Assembly (NCBI GenBank): GCA_965649825.1
Contig: OZ287707.1
Span: forward strand, 124,001-188,000
Source: Penicillus capitatus
Taxonomy: Eukaryota; Chlorophyta
Direction: 5' to 3'
DNA length: 64,000 bases
The position numbers and the translations under genes were made by a program. Positions 34,901-48,700 of the stretch are shown here, piece after piece. The first letter of the stretch is position 1; every line of letters begins with the position of its first letter. The notes under the pieces were generated by a model. It was not told where the DNA came from. It ran no database searches and worked only from the letters and a program-made list of their open reading frames with translations.

Positions 34901-36229
34901 TGTTAACGTCACTCTGGCACCTTCATCGCATGATTGTTGTATCTTTTCGAGAGCTTCGGCTATTTCTTGGTTTTGTTCCGCTACTGAGTGAATCATGTGC
35001 AAAGAGTCTAAAATCTCGGTAAGTATGTCTCCATCATGAATCCAGTTTTCCGAGATTGCTTGATTTGTTGCCAATTCAAGTAGCTTCGCCGTCGCCCTTT
35101 CGCGGCCATCCTGACTGGAGCTCTTGTCGCTTGCCAACAATCGCATTTCTTGGATGATGCCAAACCTCAAGGCTTTTTGATGATTTTCTCTCGTCGTCTT
35201 TTGTTGCCCTTCCAACGCCGTGTCGTAAGCTAGTGCAAGCAGTTCGCACTTTTTGTCTTCTTTAAGCGCGCTGAGCCTTGCCGCTGTTAGAATCTGAAGT
35301 ATGTCATACCATTCCTGCTCCAATATTCCGGCTCTGGCAATTGTCGCTCGACCTTTTCTGTATGCGTCCTCGATTGATGTGGGATCGATATCTCCGCCGG
35401 CCAATTTTCTGAGAAAGTGGAAGACATGATGCATTCCACCGTAAAGCCCAGATGCGGTATATCTTGCCGCTTTTGTTAAGCGAGATGGCTCGTCTTCGAT
35501 TTCTAAGCGCTCGACGGCTTGCCGAATGAGATCCAGGTGAAAGGAGACAGGATAATACATGCTAGAAAGCTCCATCTCTTTCTTTTTCTGGGCGATTACT
35601 CTACAAAACTCTTCCTTCTCTTTTTCAAAAAAGCGGCCACGGCCGATGATTCGCAACAGGAAAAAGACCTGATGGATGCAGAGGAAGTTTGCTTCATATT
35701 CGAGAAAGTTGTGTTTTGTTAGCCTGGGCCTAGAGGACAGGCTGAGCAAGAGGTCTAAACCCAGATCCATTAACCAAACAGTGTCATAGACGGCAGAATC
35801 CACCCAGGTGAGTGCACTGAACAGAGCTTTAGCGACGTCCTTGTTGAGAAATTCTCCAGGATTAATCAAGGAACTGAAGTCATACACCAGTCTTCTCAGG
35901 ACGTCCGCATCTTGTTCAAAAACAGGGGCGATTTTGGCTAATTCTGCATACTCAAGGACGAACTCCGGTTCGAGGCGGTCTTCTCTTCCTTCGCCGTACT
36001 TGCGTAACCATCCAAGAAGAACGACTCGCTCATTCTCATCCGTCGTGGCGTTGTACGCTGCAACAAGCGACTTGGTGCTCACGATGTCATGCTCCCTAGC
36101 GAGAGCGCGAAGGAGCTTTGGCTTATTTCGTCGTTGGACGTTAAAGTCGGGTAGATAGGGTCTCCCCCCACTTCCCGACGCAGGGGGTGCTTTTTTGGAC
36201 GGTTCTTCGTCAGAACATTGGGATTGCAT
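28968..36229 (-). CDS. NACHT-HEAT protein B (giant STAND NTPase, NLR-like)
   Basis: Largest of the three paralogues. Exon 1 runs 36229-34718 (504 aa; the ATG at 36229 aligns with the starts of A and C). A 53-nt intron at 34665-34717 follows, then exon 2, 34664-28968, for about 2402 aa in all. It has the shared helical N-terminal domain, then NACHT with GNPGTGKT, TLLVFDGLDEADDD and FSHKTFQEFFAGRYIARYL. Next comes a solenoid of about 33 HEAT repeats of 37 residues (29.2-32.9 kb), of the form DVLPILAVGRDDEDPSVR-RAAIEAIGRVVAAAPQHAG. The conserved tail (HATFSRKIGEWDKK..YPGLLKYLEINE) closes it. The solenoid includes six nearly identical 111-bp units (29282-29930), related copies at 32470-32830, and a 265-bp duplication. 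The whole 5.7-kb exon is open, which argues for selection. Several other-strand and other-frame ORFs here are shadows of the repeats. Confidence 0.88.
29282..29930 (-). repeat. Tandem 111-bp HEAT-repeat units, nearly identical
   Basis: Six units begin at about 29291, 29402, 29513, 29624, 29735 and 29846, each 111 bp (37 codons) and differing at only a few bases (for example ATTGCG/ATCGCG, AAGC/AGCC). They encode consecutive HEAT repeats of NACHT-HEAT protein B. Two to three close relatives recur at 32470-32830 in the same exon. Such uniformity contrasts with the diverged repeats between 31.0 and 32.4 kb. Confidence 0.9.
29890..30154 (-). repeat. 265-bp intragenic duplication, copy 1
   Basis: Matches 30778-31042 over its whole length; the only difference seen is one base (cacTttgcc against cacCttgcc). 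The offset is 888 bp, exactly eight 37-codon HEAT units, so the reading frame and solenoid register are kept. Confidence 0.9.
30778..31042 (-). repeat. 265-bp intragenic duplication, copy 2
   Basis: Partner of the copy at 29890-30154, eight HEAT units upstream in the coding direction. Both encode the blocks AIKAMGSMGKVAPDLAIDLL, ASIRQEAMEASGNILAATPE and AVHQNALEAIGSIVA. Confidence 0.9.
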
Positions 36230-36565
36230 ATTCAGCGACCTACACACGAAACACTACAATGCCCAGTTGACAAATATTTGCTCAGCTAACTTGTTATTTC
36301 AGAGCTGTCGGTGAAAAGTTCGCAGAAAAGTTCGCAATGGATACGCTGAATCAGATGAACTGACATTCGACTAAATTAAGATGATGATGTTGCATGGTAT
36401 CGGTCGGACATTGCAAATAGTTTTCAATCGAACTTGGGTTTCCTCTGACCAATTCTGGATCTGCTGAATAAAGTATTCTGAAAAGATCTTTGTTTTCCCT
36501 GTTTTCGTACACGCACGTGGAGTATCACCCACAACCCACTGGACAACGAACGATTCAAGTGATAA

Positions 36566-36640
36566 GCGAAACGCATGCTGACGGAGGTCTTGGTTGACAA
36601 ATCCAAGAACATTGCTTGAAATTGTAAACAATAGATGGAC
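36566..36640 (+). pseudogene. Truncated copy of the 3' end of the VTT membrane-protein gene
   Basis: About 75 bp (ACGCATGCTGACGGAGGTCT through ATTGTAAACAATAGATG) match 15020-15094, the last 18 codons, stop and start of the 3' UTR of the VTT gene, with roughly 85 percent identity. The stop is TGA here and TAA in the parent. It lies in the 450-bp gap upstream of TIMELESS and carries no upstream part of the gene. Confidence 0.75.
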
Positions 36641-36654
36641 AAAGTTCACGCACG

Positions 36655-36662
36655 ATAAATAG
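36655..36662 (+). promoter_or_regulatory. TATA-like element ATAAATAG
   Basis: Located 31 bp before the TIMELESS start codon, in line with similar elements at 5877, 43478 and 60374. The call rests on position only. Confidence 0.35.
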
Positions 36663-36693
36663 CGAAGACGACAGCGATCTATCTGCGGACAAC

Positions 36694-39600
36694 ATGGATG
36701 ATGACGTTTTCAAACTGCCCGAACTTCGATCGACGTTAGGACGAAGACGTAAACAAAGGGACCAATCGACGGTGTATCTGCGCCACCCCGATTGTCTGGG
36801 TATATCTTCCGCGTTCGAGAGGAACGGCATCGGTCGATCCGATTGTTCCTTGTCGATAGATAGCCTCTTGCGTTTCGAGAGCCTCCTGCGAAACGACGAC
36901 AATCACTTTCGTCCGGCGTTCTTCGCTACATGCGACATGAAACTGATTCAGAACGATCTGATCCCTCTACTGAAGTCTTATCCAGATGACGAGGACATCT
37001 CTTATCATGCAGGTCTGTCATGGCATTCCTGTACGATGCGTATTCCTTCTGTTTATCAGTTACTGTCATGACGCTCTTGACGATGCCTGTCAATCCAGAA
37101 ACGATCGATCCACAACGACAGGTGAGTCTACGTTGTCTTGACTCTTCCTCGTTTGCATGGTGTTGCCGCGATGGGTTTGTAGCTGGAACTCCTGCTGACA
37201 TCAAAGAGAGCCATTCTTGCGTCCCAGTATCTACCGTTGTTTGCCTGTCTTTTCCTGGATCATCTGCAGAAGCTGCCCGAGACAGACATTGGAAAACTGG
37301 AGATCCTGCTGACGTTTGTCAGGAATCTATTGGCGGAAGCAGAACGTGTGGGACCTTTCAAGGATGAATGCAAAAACATTCGCGTGCTCTTGTCCTCACC
37401 GCCACCACAAGCGGATGAGGGATGTGTGGTTTAGGAGATGTTACTTCAGCAGATGTCTGAATGCCATCTATTTGATATTCTCTTGACCTTCTGTCAGTTT
37501 GCACAACATCACCAAGTGACGCCCTTTGCCTCGCTCATGCTAAACATCGTACAATGCATGCTGCACGATCAAGACCCAGAAGAGATCATTCGGTTTCAGC
37601 TGCAGCAGTCACAGGCCTCAGACAAAGGAGAACGAAAAACGGTGGACCATATCCTTGCTCGATCCATCGGGTGTCGGATCAGATGATGGATCATTGCAGA
37701 TGCGTCGTCGACTGTCATTGGGACATGAGCGGATCAGTCATCGTCAGTTGACGGGTGGATATGTTCTCAAATCGAGTGATGATATGGGACAAGGTCAGCT
37801 CATCCCTATGCAGCAATACTCGGCACCCAGAAAAGAAGTCCTTGCAGCGCCTCAACGTCGAAAACAGCAAGTGGGTAGTGGAGATCGATGATGGATGCTT
37901 TTTTGATGCCATCCATGCTTCGCAGACACCAGTCTCGATGATCTCGGTGATCGTGGTGGAGTATTTGAATGCTTTCTTGCAAAGGGGGTATGTTCCTCTG
38001 ATGAGTGAGATATTCCGACAATGTGGAGCAAATCCGCATGCGGCTGCCATCGATCAAGCAGATGCCATACATTTCCTGAATGTGTCGACATTCTGTGTGA
38101 AGTACGTGTGTCTCACAGAGGTATCGATGGCACGTTCGCAGATGGGGATGGATACGATCTCTGCTCGTTATAGGAAACGAGAAAGACGCCTCCCAGCAAA
38201 GAAGGAAAGAGTCCTTTCCGGTACATTTCGGTTTCTGGATGCTGGTCCGTCTACAAATTTGCATTAGACGTGTTCACTGCCCAGTTCACCCAACCGAACT
38301 TTCTGCTGCAGGTTCGGCGATCGCGACCGCGAACCAGTCCGTATAAATTCTTGATCCGTAGGAGGCATCTCTGTCGTTGCTCAAAGAGTTACTGTTCTTG
38401 CTCGATGCCTGTCATCGTTTCGGCACGAAGGATGATCAAGAGGCGGCTAACCGTCTGCAAAGAAAGTTCGTAACAGCCATGATGGGCATCGATGGTCCAC
38501 ATGCATCCATTCCCTTTCATCAGGGTCTTTCACGATGACATGAGACACACAGGTCTGCTGCCCGTTCTCGCAAAGAGCATCCGTCAGTTCAACAGCAAGA
38601 AGCAGAGTGACCACCATGCAAAGGACATCGCCGAGGCGATCCATATCGTCTTGAAATCATACGAGAGATTGAGGGACTTGGAGGACGGACAGTTCAAAGT
38701 GAAGATGGCATACCGAAACAGAAAGCCATCTGCATCCGTACGCCTTGAGACGATGTCTCACACCATCTGCGTTGCTGACAAACGATCTGTCCAGGAAGAA
38801 GCACCGATAGAGACATCCTCAGCAGGCATCGAGAAATGCCATCAGCTGAAGACACGGATGAAGCAGGAATTGGCATATCCAGTCATTCTCCAGTTCTACA
38901 TCACTCTTCTCAAAAGCGCGTGTCTATCTTTGTGAACCGACTCATGTGTGATGTGGCTGCAGACTATTGGAAGAATGGAGAGTTCACAAACCATGTGGTT
39001 GTGGCTTTCTTACAGCGCGTCTGTGCACAAGACCAGTTCAATCTTGAGCCCATGTTGTATCAGGTAGAGCGGCATCTCTTCTTGATCTGAGTCTGGAGGA
39101 TGTTTGGCAGATGTCCTTTTTGGAGATTATTACGAAAATCTTGAATGATCCAGTAGTCGCAGTGCAGTCATGCTACTCCGAGCTATTGACATTCGCCAAA
39201 GCTTTCAGCCAACGACTCTTTTCGAAGCTCCTTCCTTCACACTCGCCGTCACATCAGCCTCATGCCAGATTGCCAACCGCAGATCATCCTGATCGACAGC
39301 TCAGCGATGTGACAGGCTGATTTTTGGAAAATGGATCCATCTGTCAGATTAATGTGCCTGCAGGGCAGCTCGGTATGTGGCCAGATGCTGTTCGTTGATC
39401 TGCTTTTTCCCAAGAACGCTCGTGCAGCAATGGAGATCCAACACAACTATCGACCAAAGGTGACACACATCAATAACGCGAGCATCATGTGCACACACAC
39501 CCCTTCTCTTTCCCCATTTTTCAGGAATCTGCTCTCCGACAGATGCTCTCCGCGAATCAAACATCGGAGTCGAGACCATTACCAAGGGCAGAGATCCAAC

Positions 39601-39855
39601 ACCACACCGATGTCACAGACCTGACAGCACGTGCGATATCTCCCACCTCCATCACTACCCCTTCCTTTACTCTCTCCTGTTTGTCTGGCAGTCGAGAGTT
39701 CGAATATAGATCGAAGAGAGGACGACATAAATACCGTCGAAAAGAGTATAACCGTTCAAGAGACTTCGGAGCTCGATATAGATGGAATGCACATCACAGA
39801 GCCACTGTTAAAGAGACGATGTTTCGGTGCATTCGAACGGTGTTTTGACAGCTGA
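36694..39855 (+). CDS. TIMELESS: TIMELESS/Tof1/Swi1 replication fork protection protein
   Basis: Partner of Tipin; stabilises stalled replication forks and signals to the S-phase checkpoint in the nucleus. Exons read at the 5' end: 36694-37012, 37060-37121, 37183-37381 and then from 37436, with further short introns to the stop at 39855. Family blocks in order: ND-LIPLLKSYPDDEDISYHAVTVMTLLTMP, LELLLTSKRAILASQYLPLF, KLEILLTFVRNLLA, LLNIVQCMLHDQDPEEI, TGGYVLKSS, FHDDMRHTGLLPVLAKSIRQFNSKK, YQVERHLF/LEDVWQMSF (39.0-39.1 kb), FAKAFSQRLF, and the TIMELESS C-terminal LFVDLLFPKNARAAMEIQHNY (39.38-39.46 kb). No disabling change was noticed. The stop lies 8 bp before the start codon of the channel gene. 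Confidence 0.85.
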
Positions 39856-39863
39856 CGTGCAAA

Positions 39864-42800
39864 ATGTTGTTCAGGAGTCAACAACGCTCCGTACGAAGCG
39901 GACAGCGCACTTCTGCCGAACGCCAAACGATTTCTCGCTTTCCTGCTTTCATGAACGAAAGGGGCCCTTCAACCGATAGAAAAGTCGCATTCAGTCTTGG
40001 TGCTGACGATGACGACTTTAACGACAACCGACTACGAGAAGGACTTCTTGCCGCAAAAGACCCACCCGAGTTACGCTTAGGTGACAGCGAACGTACCGTC
40101 GGCAGTCAGGAAATCGACGCCGAGGGTGACGCAGCATCGGCCGGCCGAGGCACTCCTCATGTCTACCGAGGCAGTTCTGAGGCAGTGATGGATCGCACAT
40201 AAACACGTGCTGCGTAGGCCCGCCACTTGGAACAACCTCCCGTACCGTTGAGGTCGACCGCAAAACGTGGGATCTGTTCAAGCAGCGATCGATGGGCCGT
40301 ACAGGCAGTTGCGAGTTTTCGCTCATCGAACACATGGACAATATTCCCGCGACAATGACAAGCTTCAAATCGCACGTGCGGCGTTCCACTGTCAACAAGG
40401 CTCCTCGGTTCAGCAAACACGCCTAGTGTCCTGCGTCTGACCGTTCTGGGGTTGTAGGCACGTTTCTATCTTTGGACTCCCAGTGATGAGTCCGTTCAGC
40501 AGATTGGCCAAATTCTGGTTGGCGTTTATTGCGACCGTTGATTTGACGTTTACTGCCTTCTTTGTCCCTTATATTATCGCGTTCATGTCGGAAGGAGACG
40601 CAGATTCGGCAGTTCTTCAGATCGTCGACATCATCACCGGCAGTATCTTCTTGTTGGACGTCTTTATCAAATTCCACATCGGATATGTGATTTCGTGCGA
40701 TTACCGTACAAAAGTCGAAATGCGTGGAAGACATATTGCTTGGTATTATTTCCGGCACGGAGGCGCATGGATTGATCTGCTCTCCGTTTTGCCCTCTATA
40801 TTGGGTATCCTGGTAATGCCCTTGACGTTCGCTTCCGTATTCCATCCATTCTGGACTGCAGATGATTCTGTTGGGTTCCTTGACGAACAAAGCTCCGGTA
40901 CAGTTGGTGCGCTACATCCGAATGATCCGTATCATAAGGCTGATTCGCGTAAGATGCACGATCCCCTTCTCTCGCCCTCTGTTTATGAGATGCCTTAGGC
41001 ATTGCTAACGACCAATGTATTTTTGACAACGGATACCTACTTCTTCCGTGTGTTCGGACCGACGACTCTTTACTTTCTGAGCGTTGTTTATTGTCTTGTC
41101 ATCCTCGTCAACCTGTTGGGTAACTGGACATTGCATGTGTCTGTGGACATGCTTTGACGCTGTGCTGCTGCTAGGGTGTTTTTTGTATTTTGTTGCCGTG
41201 ACCGAAAACGGCTCTCTAGAAGAAACTTGGATCGCCAAGTACTACAACAGTATCGAACCAGAAGACGTCCATCACAGCGACGCGTACCACTATCTTCTGG
41301 GACTGTACTGGGCCATTGCAACAGTCCGCATCATCATCGTATCCATAATGATGTGACAGCTGCCGTTGTAGGTGACCACAGTCGGTTATGGGGATGTCAT
41401 ACCGGAGACGTGGATTGAGCTGCTTCTGATGTCGACCATTATGTTGACGCAGATCATTATATTCGGTTTCATGATTGGTACCATGACAGAGATTGTCACC
41501 AACTCCATGAAGACACTCAGACAGGCAGAGAAATACAAAGAGAAAATGGAGAGCGTGAAAATGTGGCTGATGCATCACGACATTAAAGAACACCTTGTCG
41601 ATCGCGTGAAGGCAAGGAGATTGCAAGTCCCGCAGCATCTGCCTCATGCTTCCATCCCTAGACGTACTATTCCCAAGTGTGGCTGCGGAAACAAGATGTG
41701 GACGAGAACAGAATCCTGAACGAGCTTCCCCTCGAAATTCGCTCGAGCATTGTGTATTCGCTCATTGGGTAGGGCATGCCATTGTTGTCAGATGTTGTCT
41801 TTACTTTGGATGGCAGGGATTCGCTGAAGGCACTGCCACTGTTCTGTCATCTCGAAGGGCAGGCCATTTTCACAATAGCCAGCAAAATGAAGCCACTTGT
41901 GATGTATCCTGGAGAAGATGTGACGAATCGAAGCAGTGAAGTAGACGCTCTCTATGTACTTGAAGTAATACAGACGCTATCAGTGTCTGCCTGGTATGTG
42001 ACGTGTGGATGGACTAGGATGGTTCGTTAACCGTAATAGGCCCCAGAGGAGTCAATTTTAAGTGCTCGGCACCAGATGTCTTTGGATCCGGATCTCTTCT
42101 CTTCTACCTCTGTGCTCACGAACCGTAAGGATCTGCTATTTGCCAAACAGATCTGATCTTCCGTTTCTTGGATACCAGCATCTTCAAGTGGAAGCTGAAG
42201 AGTCATGGATGTTGTCGACTGTGGTATATAAAGTCAGAAGAAGTCATGGAAATCGTCAATGTACAAGAGAGTGGCAGAGAAGCATTGTTCAAAGGGTCTG
42301 GGATCATCTCCCCCACTTCCGCTCTCACTTAACAAAGCGCTCTTTAGGTTTCACAGTCACATGAAGGCGCGTATCTCAAGATTTCCAGATGATCGTGATG
42401 TCATGAACATCATTCGTACGACGATTGGGAAGCATTTGTCGGTCTACTGCTGCGATCAACTGAAGAAGGAATTTTCAAGAGTGCGGCGACATGGCCACGA
42501 GCTCTGCTGACAGATAGTGTGCAGGAATATCTTTGTGCTGATGATCTGAGAATGGTTCTTGAGTCGAATGAGACATCGAGCACGTACAATCAACCAAGCG
42601 GTGCACGTGTGTTGTGCTCTCCTCAAAGAACGAAAGCAACTCAGCTCTTGTCTTGTTCCAGATGACGCTCTCGCGGAAACAGCATTCAACGGCGAAGGCA
42701 CAAAAGGGAAGAACTCTGCCAATTCGCTCAGTCCACTGGTATACCGTCTGCAGCAGAAGGGAGTTCACGGTGCTGTCGAGTTCATCGCCCAACTGAGCAT

Positions 42801-43419
42801 TCTTGGAAACAGCTCTGTCTGTACGCTTTACACCATTTGCCTACACCATCGTGTGATCCATGGATTTGTGCAGCGACTAATATGCTTGAAACACTGGTTG
42901 AGAAGTTGGACGTTGACGCAGCATCGCTTACTGCGTTGGGTCTGGGACGATCCGATGAAAAACACGACGTCCCCGTGAAGAGTGTGATATGCAAACTCAT
43001 CGCTTGTAAAGATACCAGAGCAAGCAGGCCATCTATCGAGGAAATGTTTTACTGTGTGTTCCCAAAGAAAACGGGTAAAGCTGTCACATCATCTTCATTT
43101 CGCAAATCATTCTCTAGGCATCTCCCTTTCGAACGTGCTGGATGCCTTCAATGCCGACGGCCATCCCGACGTCAGATTAGGATTGAAGGACAAGTCAAGA
43201 GTGACGAAAGAGGCGCTCTCACTCTTGTTCCATGAAGATTCCTGTACCTTGTCCGATTTCGTCCGCTATCATGAGTAAAAACGCACACCATGCACGCAAC
43301 TGTCTAAACCATTCGTGTCCAGGCTGGTTGTTCTCTGCGTGTCAGATCTGGATGCATTCATGAGAGCTGTGTGGAAGACTCCACCGTCAGAGAAAAGGAA
43401 GAGCATTCTGATGGCCTAA
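39864..43419 (+). CDS. Voltage-gated cation channel with cyclic-nucleotide-binding domain (EAG/CNG/HCN type)
   Basis: Six-transmembrane potassium-type channel. Exons as read include 39864-40173, 40219-40407 and one from 40458, with more short introns to the stop at 43419. The N-terminus is cytoplasmic and polar. S1 is KFWLAFIATVDLTFTAFF, and S2-S3 follow with FLLDVFIKFHIGY and WIDLLSVLPSI. S4 is LVRYIRMIRIIRLIR, with regularly spaced Arg. S5 is FGPTTLYFLSVVYCLVILVNLL. The pore carries the K+ selectivity sequence TTVGYGDVIP (41.37-41.41 kb), followed by S6. The C-linker leads into a cyclic-nucleotide-binding domain (LPLFCHLEGQAIFTIASKMKPLVMYPGEDV, FGSGSLL). Near 42123-42176 a 54-nt intron is needed to avoid a stop, which shortens the expected CNBD. 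A further 400 residues (42.2-43.4 kb) are not recognised. Confidence 0.8.
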
Positions 43420-43477
43420 CTTATTACGTCACGTCTAAGACGCGCCTCTTGTCATGAAAAACGTCACTATATCGTCT

Positions 43478-43487
43478 TATATTTAAA
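43478..43487 (+). promoter_or_regulatory. TATA-like element TATATTTAAA
   Basis: Begins 38 bp and ends 28 bp before the glutathione reductase ATG, in a gap of only 96 bp after the channel gene. It is the best-placed TATA-like box in the window. Confidence 0.45.
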
Positions 43488-43515
43488 CAGAGGTCGCTGC
43501 TATTCAGAAACCTGC

Positions 43516-45639
<2,124 letters not shown>

Positions 45640-45740
45640 CGCTGTCATCGCGCACCGCATTGCTCTCAGTTTTCATATTTACAAAATCAATTCTACACAA
45701 CCCCTCTCAACATTCGTTAGTAACCGCCGTGTCATCATGG

Positions 45741-48700
45741 TCATGCCGTTTTATCGAGAAGGGACAGAATCAGTTCGGGACTGTTGGTGACATCACTGAT
45801 GGACTGATAGTTCACGTGTTCATTCGTCGGATTTCGAATATCGCTGACTCGAAGTAGCAGAAATCCGCCTTCGTGAAACTTCATCGTCAATCTCCGCTCG
45901 GTCTCGCGTTTGATACAGAGAAAGCTCCACTGCAAGACATCGCTCTGAGGCAGCAGATACAGTTTCCAATTCGATGCCTGCCAGAGGAACTGGACGGAGC
46001 ATAGGGAGGCGGATGTCAGCCAAACGGCCAGCATGAATCGGCCAAACGTCTCTCTTTGTACCAGTCCTTCGAATTTCTCCAGCAGCAGTCTCGGGACGTG
46101 AATGCTGCAACGGATCTGGCATCTGATACTCTCTTGGGCGAACGCCTCTTGTGTCGTTCTCCTCTGGCACAGAGAAAAGCGCAATCGCCATTTCATCAGC
46201 AGGATGTCCTCATCGCCGTCGTTCCACGTTGGGTGCTCTCGGACTTTGAGCTGATGCACCGAAATCGCAATATCCGAAACGCCTGTTCTTTCCATACTGA
46301 GACGCACAGTGTCTTCCGTCGACCACGAAATGTTCAGATTCGATAACCGTTCTTGAAAGACATGAAAGCAGTCCACAAAGGCCTGAACACACAGCGACAA
46401 TGCTCACACATACCATACGGACTGCCCCTTGCCTGTGTCTGAGCAATCATGAACAGATCACACAACAGATGTGCCACAGAATGCTCTTTCCTGTAAGTAA
46501 TGGACAGGCAGTCGTTCAATGGACGGGCAGATCCAAAGAGATCCCTTCGACCAGAGAGACTGCCCGTGTCGATGGCATGCGAGGCTGCTTGGTCTTTGAT
46601 CTCCGATGCGATACCGTCCATGGTACACGACGTGTCTTCCTCCTCCAGCTGGAAGAACTGTTTTGTGGATTTTCTCAAGGAGACGAGTACGTGCCATTGG
46701 TCTCCGCCTGTCATGATGCTGATGCGTATTTCCTTGATCTCATCAAAAGGAACACTGTTCGAGCGCATAACTGACGAACGTGTGAGGATGGACCCACACC
46801 TGAATGTTGGGCTCTGGCATTTGGACAGCCTCAGTTCATGCGTCTGTTGTCCGTCGCTCATCACCGACACCTCTTCTGTAATGGTCATCCCCATGGCCTG
46901 CAAGACAGGAACATCGATCTGTGATGGTCGCGGGATCATGGACAGGCAGACGTACATGGAACTGCTCTTTCAGCACTTCAAGCAATCCTTGTTCGTTGCA
47001 CCAGGAGAACAGTTGTCGATTCTGAAGAGTGTCTTCCACATGAGACACTCGCATTTCTGTAACCACGCCGCCATTGGCATCTGCAAGAGGATTGCGTGCT
47101 TCGGGCTCCCGTTTGATGTTGAGATGTGACGTCGTATTTGAATCGTGCATGCGCTTTTCTCGTTTGATCTCACGGATTTCCTCCGTTGTGCTTTGTTTGC
47201 GTTTTCTTGCGGACTGATGAGAGCGACCATTCTGATAGAAACGACCTGGAATAAAAATCATGTTGACAATCTAGAAAACACATTTGCCATGTGAACAAAT
47301 ACTGAAGTCAGATACTTGTGTAGCGGACCCTCTGTTGTCCAGTGCCAGCACAATCAAAAACGCATACGTCTTTTCTTGCGTCACAGAGCAGGGCACACTC
47401 AGTACCAACTGAAAATCGAGACAAGAAGTGAAATGCGACAAGATCGTCCCATCTATTCTCGAACAGGCAATCCGCCGAAGGGCAACACAGATGTTCCTCG
47501 ACAAAGCGATCTCGTCCCTACATAAGCTGTCCATGAGATAGGAAGAGATGCTGCACGCATGACAGTGACAGCTGAGAGGCACGGGCAAATTCCTTGATGA
47601 GCTCCAATGGTGGACGACAGGAAAACCGCAGTCCGTGTTTGGCGCACAGAATGTTCCTCTGCTGTCCTTCGTTGTCATCTGTCATCCTGGCAAGTCGACT
47701 GGCCATAAGAAGGATTCTTCCGGCAAGTGGTTTCAGGGCCACCACATGAGGGTGCCGCGATTCAGTAATTGCCGATCGAGCTGCATGTCGCCACACTCGA
47801 TTAAGCGTCTCTTCCCACTGCGCATAAAACGATCTCACTGGCGTCGGTTGAGAACGAGGTGTCACCTGCAGGAACTTCTTATGGAAATCTGATTGTCCTC
47901 TTCTACTGCTGTCCAATTTCAGTCGACCGTCTTCAAGGGAGATGCTGACGCCCATGAGGCAGTTCTCGCATGCATAGCATTTGATCGTCCATGACGTTGG
48001 AGGGTGGACTGCAAGAAACGTGCCACGCTGGCTAAACGGATGCCACTTGAGCATCTACCTTTTACATCCGTCGCTTCTGACACTGGCGATCGTTCTTCGT
48101 CCGAGTCGATCAGATCGAAGTGAAGTCTTCCATCGTGCAGATTCTCTTTTTGCTTGTCCAACTCGATCAGCAACAAAGCTGTGCACATCAGCGTTTATGA
48201 GAGAACTGGCGTGAAGGACTCTGTACACATAATCTGTTGCGATAGAAATGAAGCGGCCTTTACGATCAACACTTCGATCCCCACACGTGTCATCATGGCT
48301 CTCCTGTTTCCCAGTTGCGACCAATCTGCGATCGGAATCTCTGAGCAGTGTTCCAGTTCCACACATCCCTTGTCATTGACACCGACTTCAAACCAGGGAC
48401 GCACACGTGTCCACTGACGGTCGACCTTCTGCCCTGGATTCAGAACGAGGAGTGGATGCGATTTCTTGTTGCTGTCATTTAAGAGTCCTTCCTTACCTTG
48501 AAGGACAGAATCGACGATGATGGGTACCCCCAGCCAGTAGTGCAGCCGATACCCAGGTTTAAACTTTTCCGAAACGACAATATTGCAGGCCGCTCTAAAC
48601 GGACTGGATTCGGAAACAATTTCTCGCATTGCTGAACGCGTCAGATTCAAAGTGACACGGTTCGTCAGGTCTCTGCACATGTCCAGCAACAGCTCTAGAG

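Noticed and set aside
42126-42128. In-frame TAA inside the channel's cyclic-nucleotide-binding domain, suggesting a pseudogene
   Set aside because: A 54-nt GT-AG intron starting at the adjacent GTAAGG removes it and leaves an open frame.
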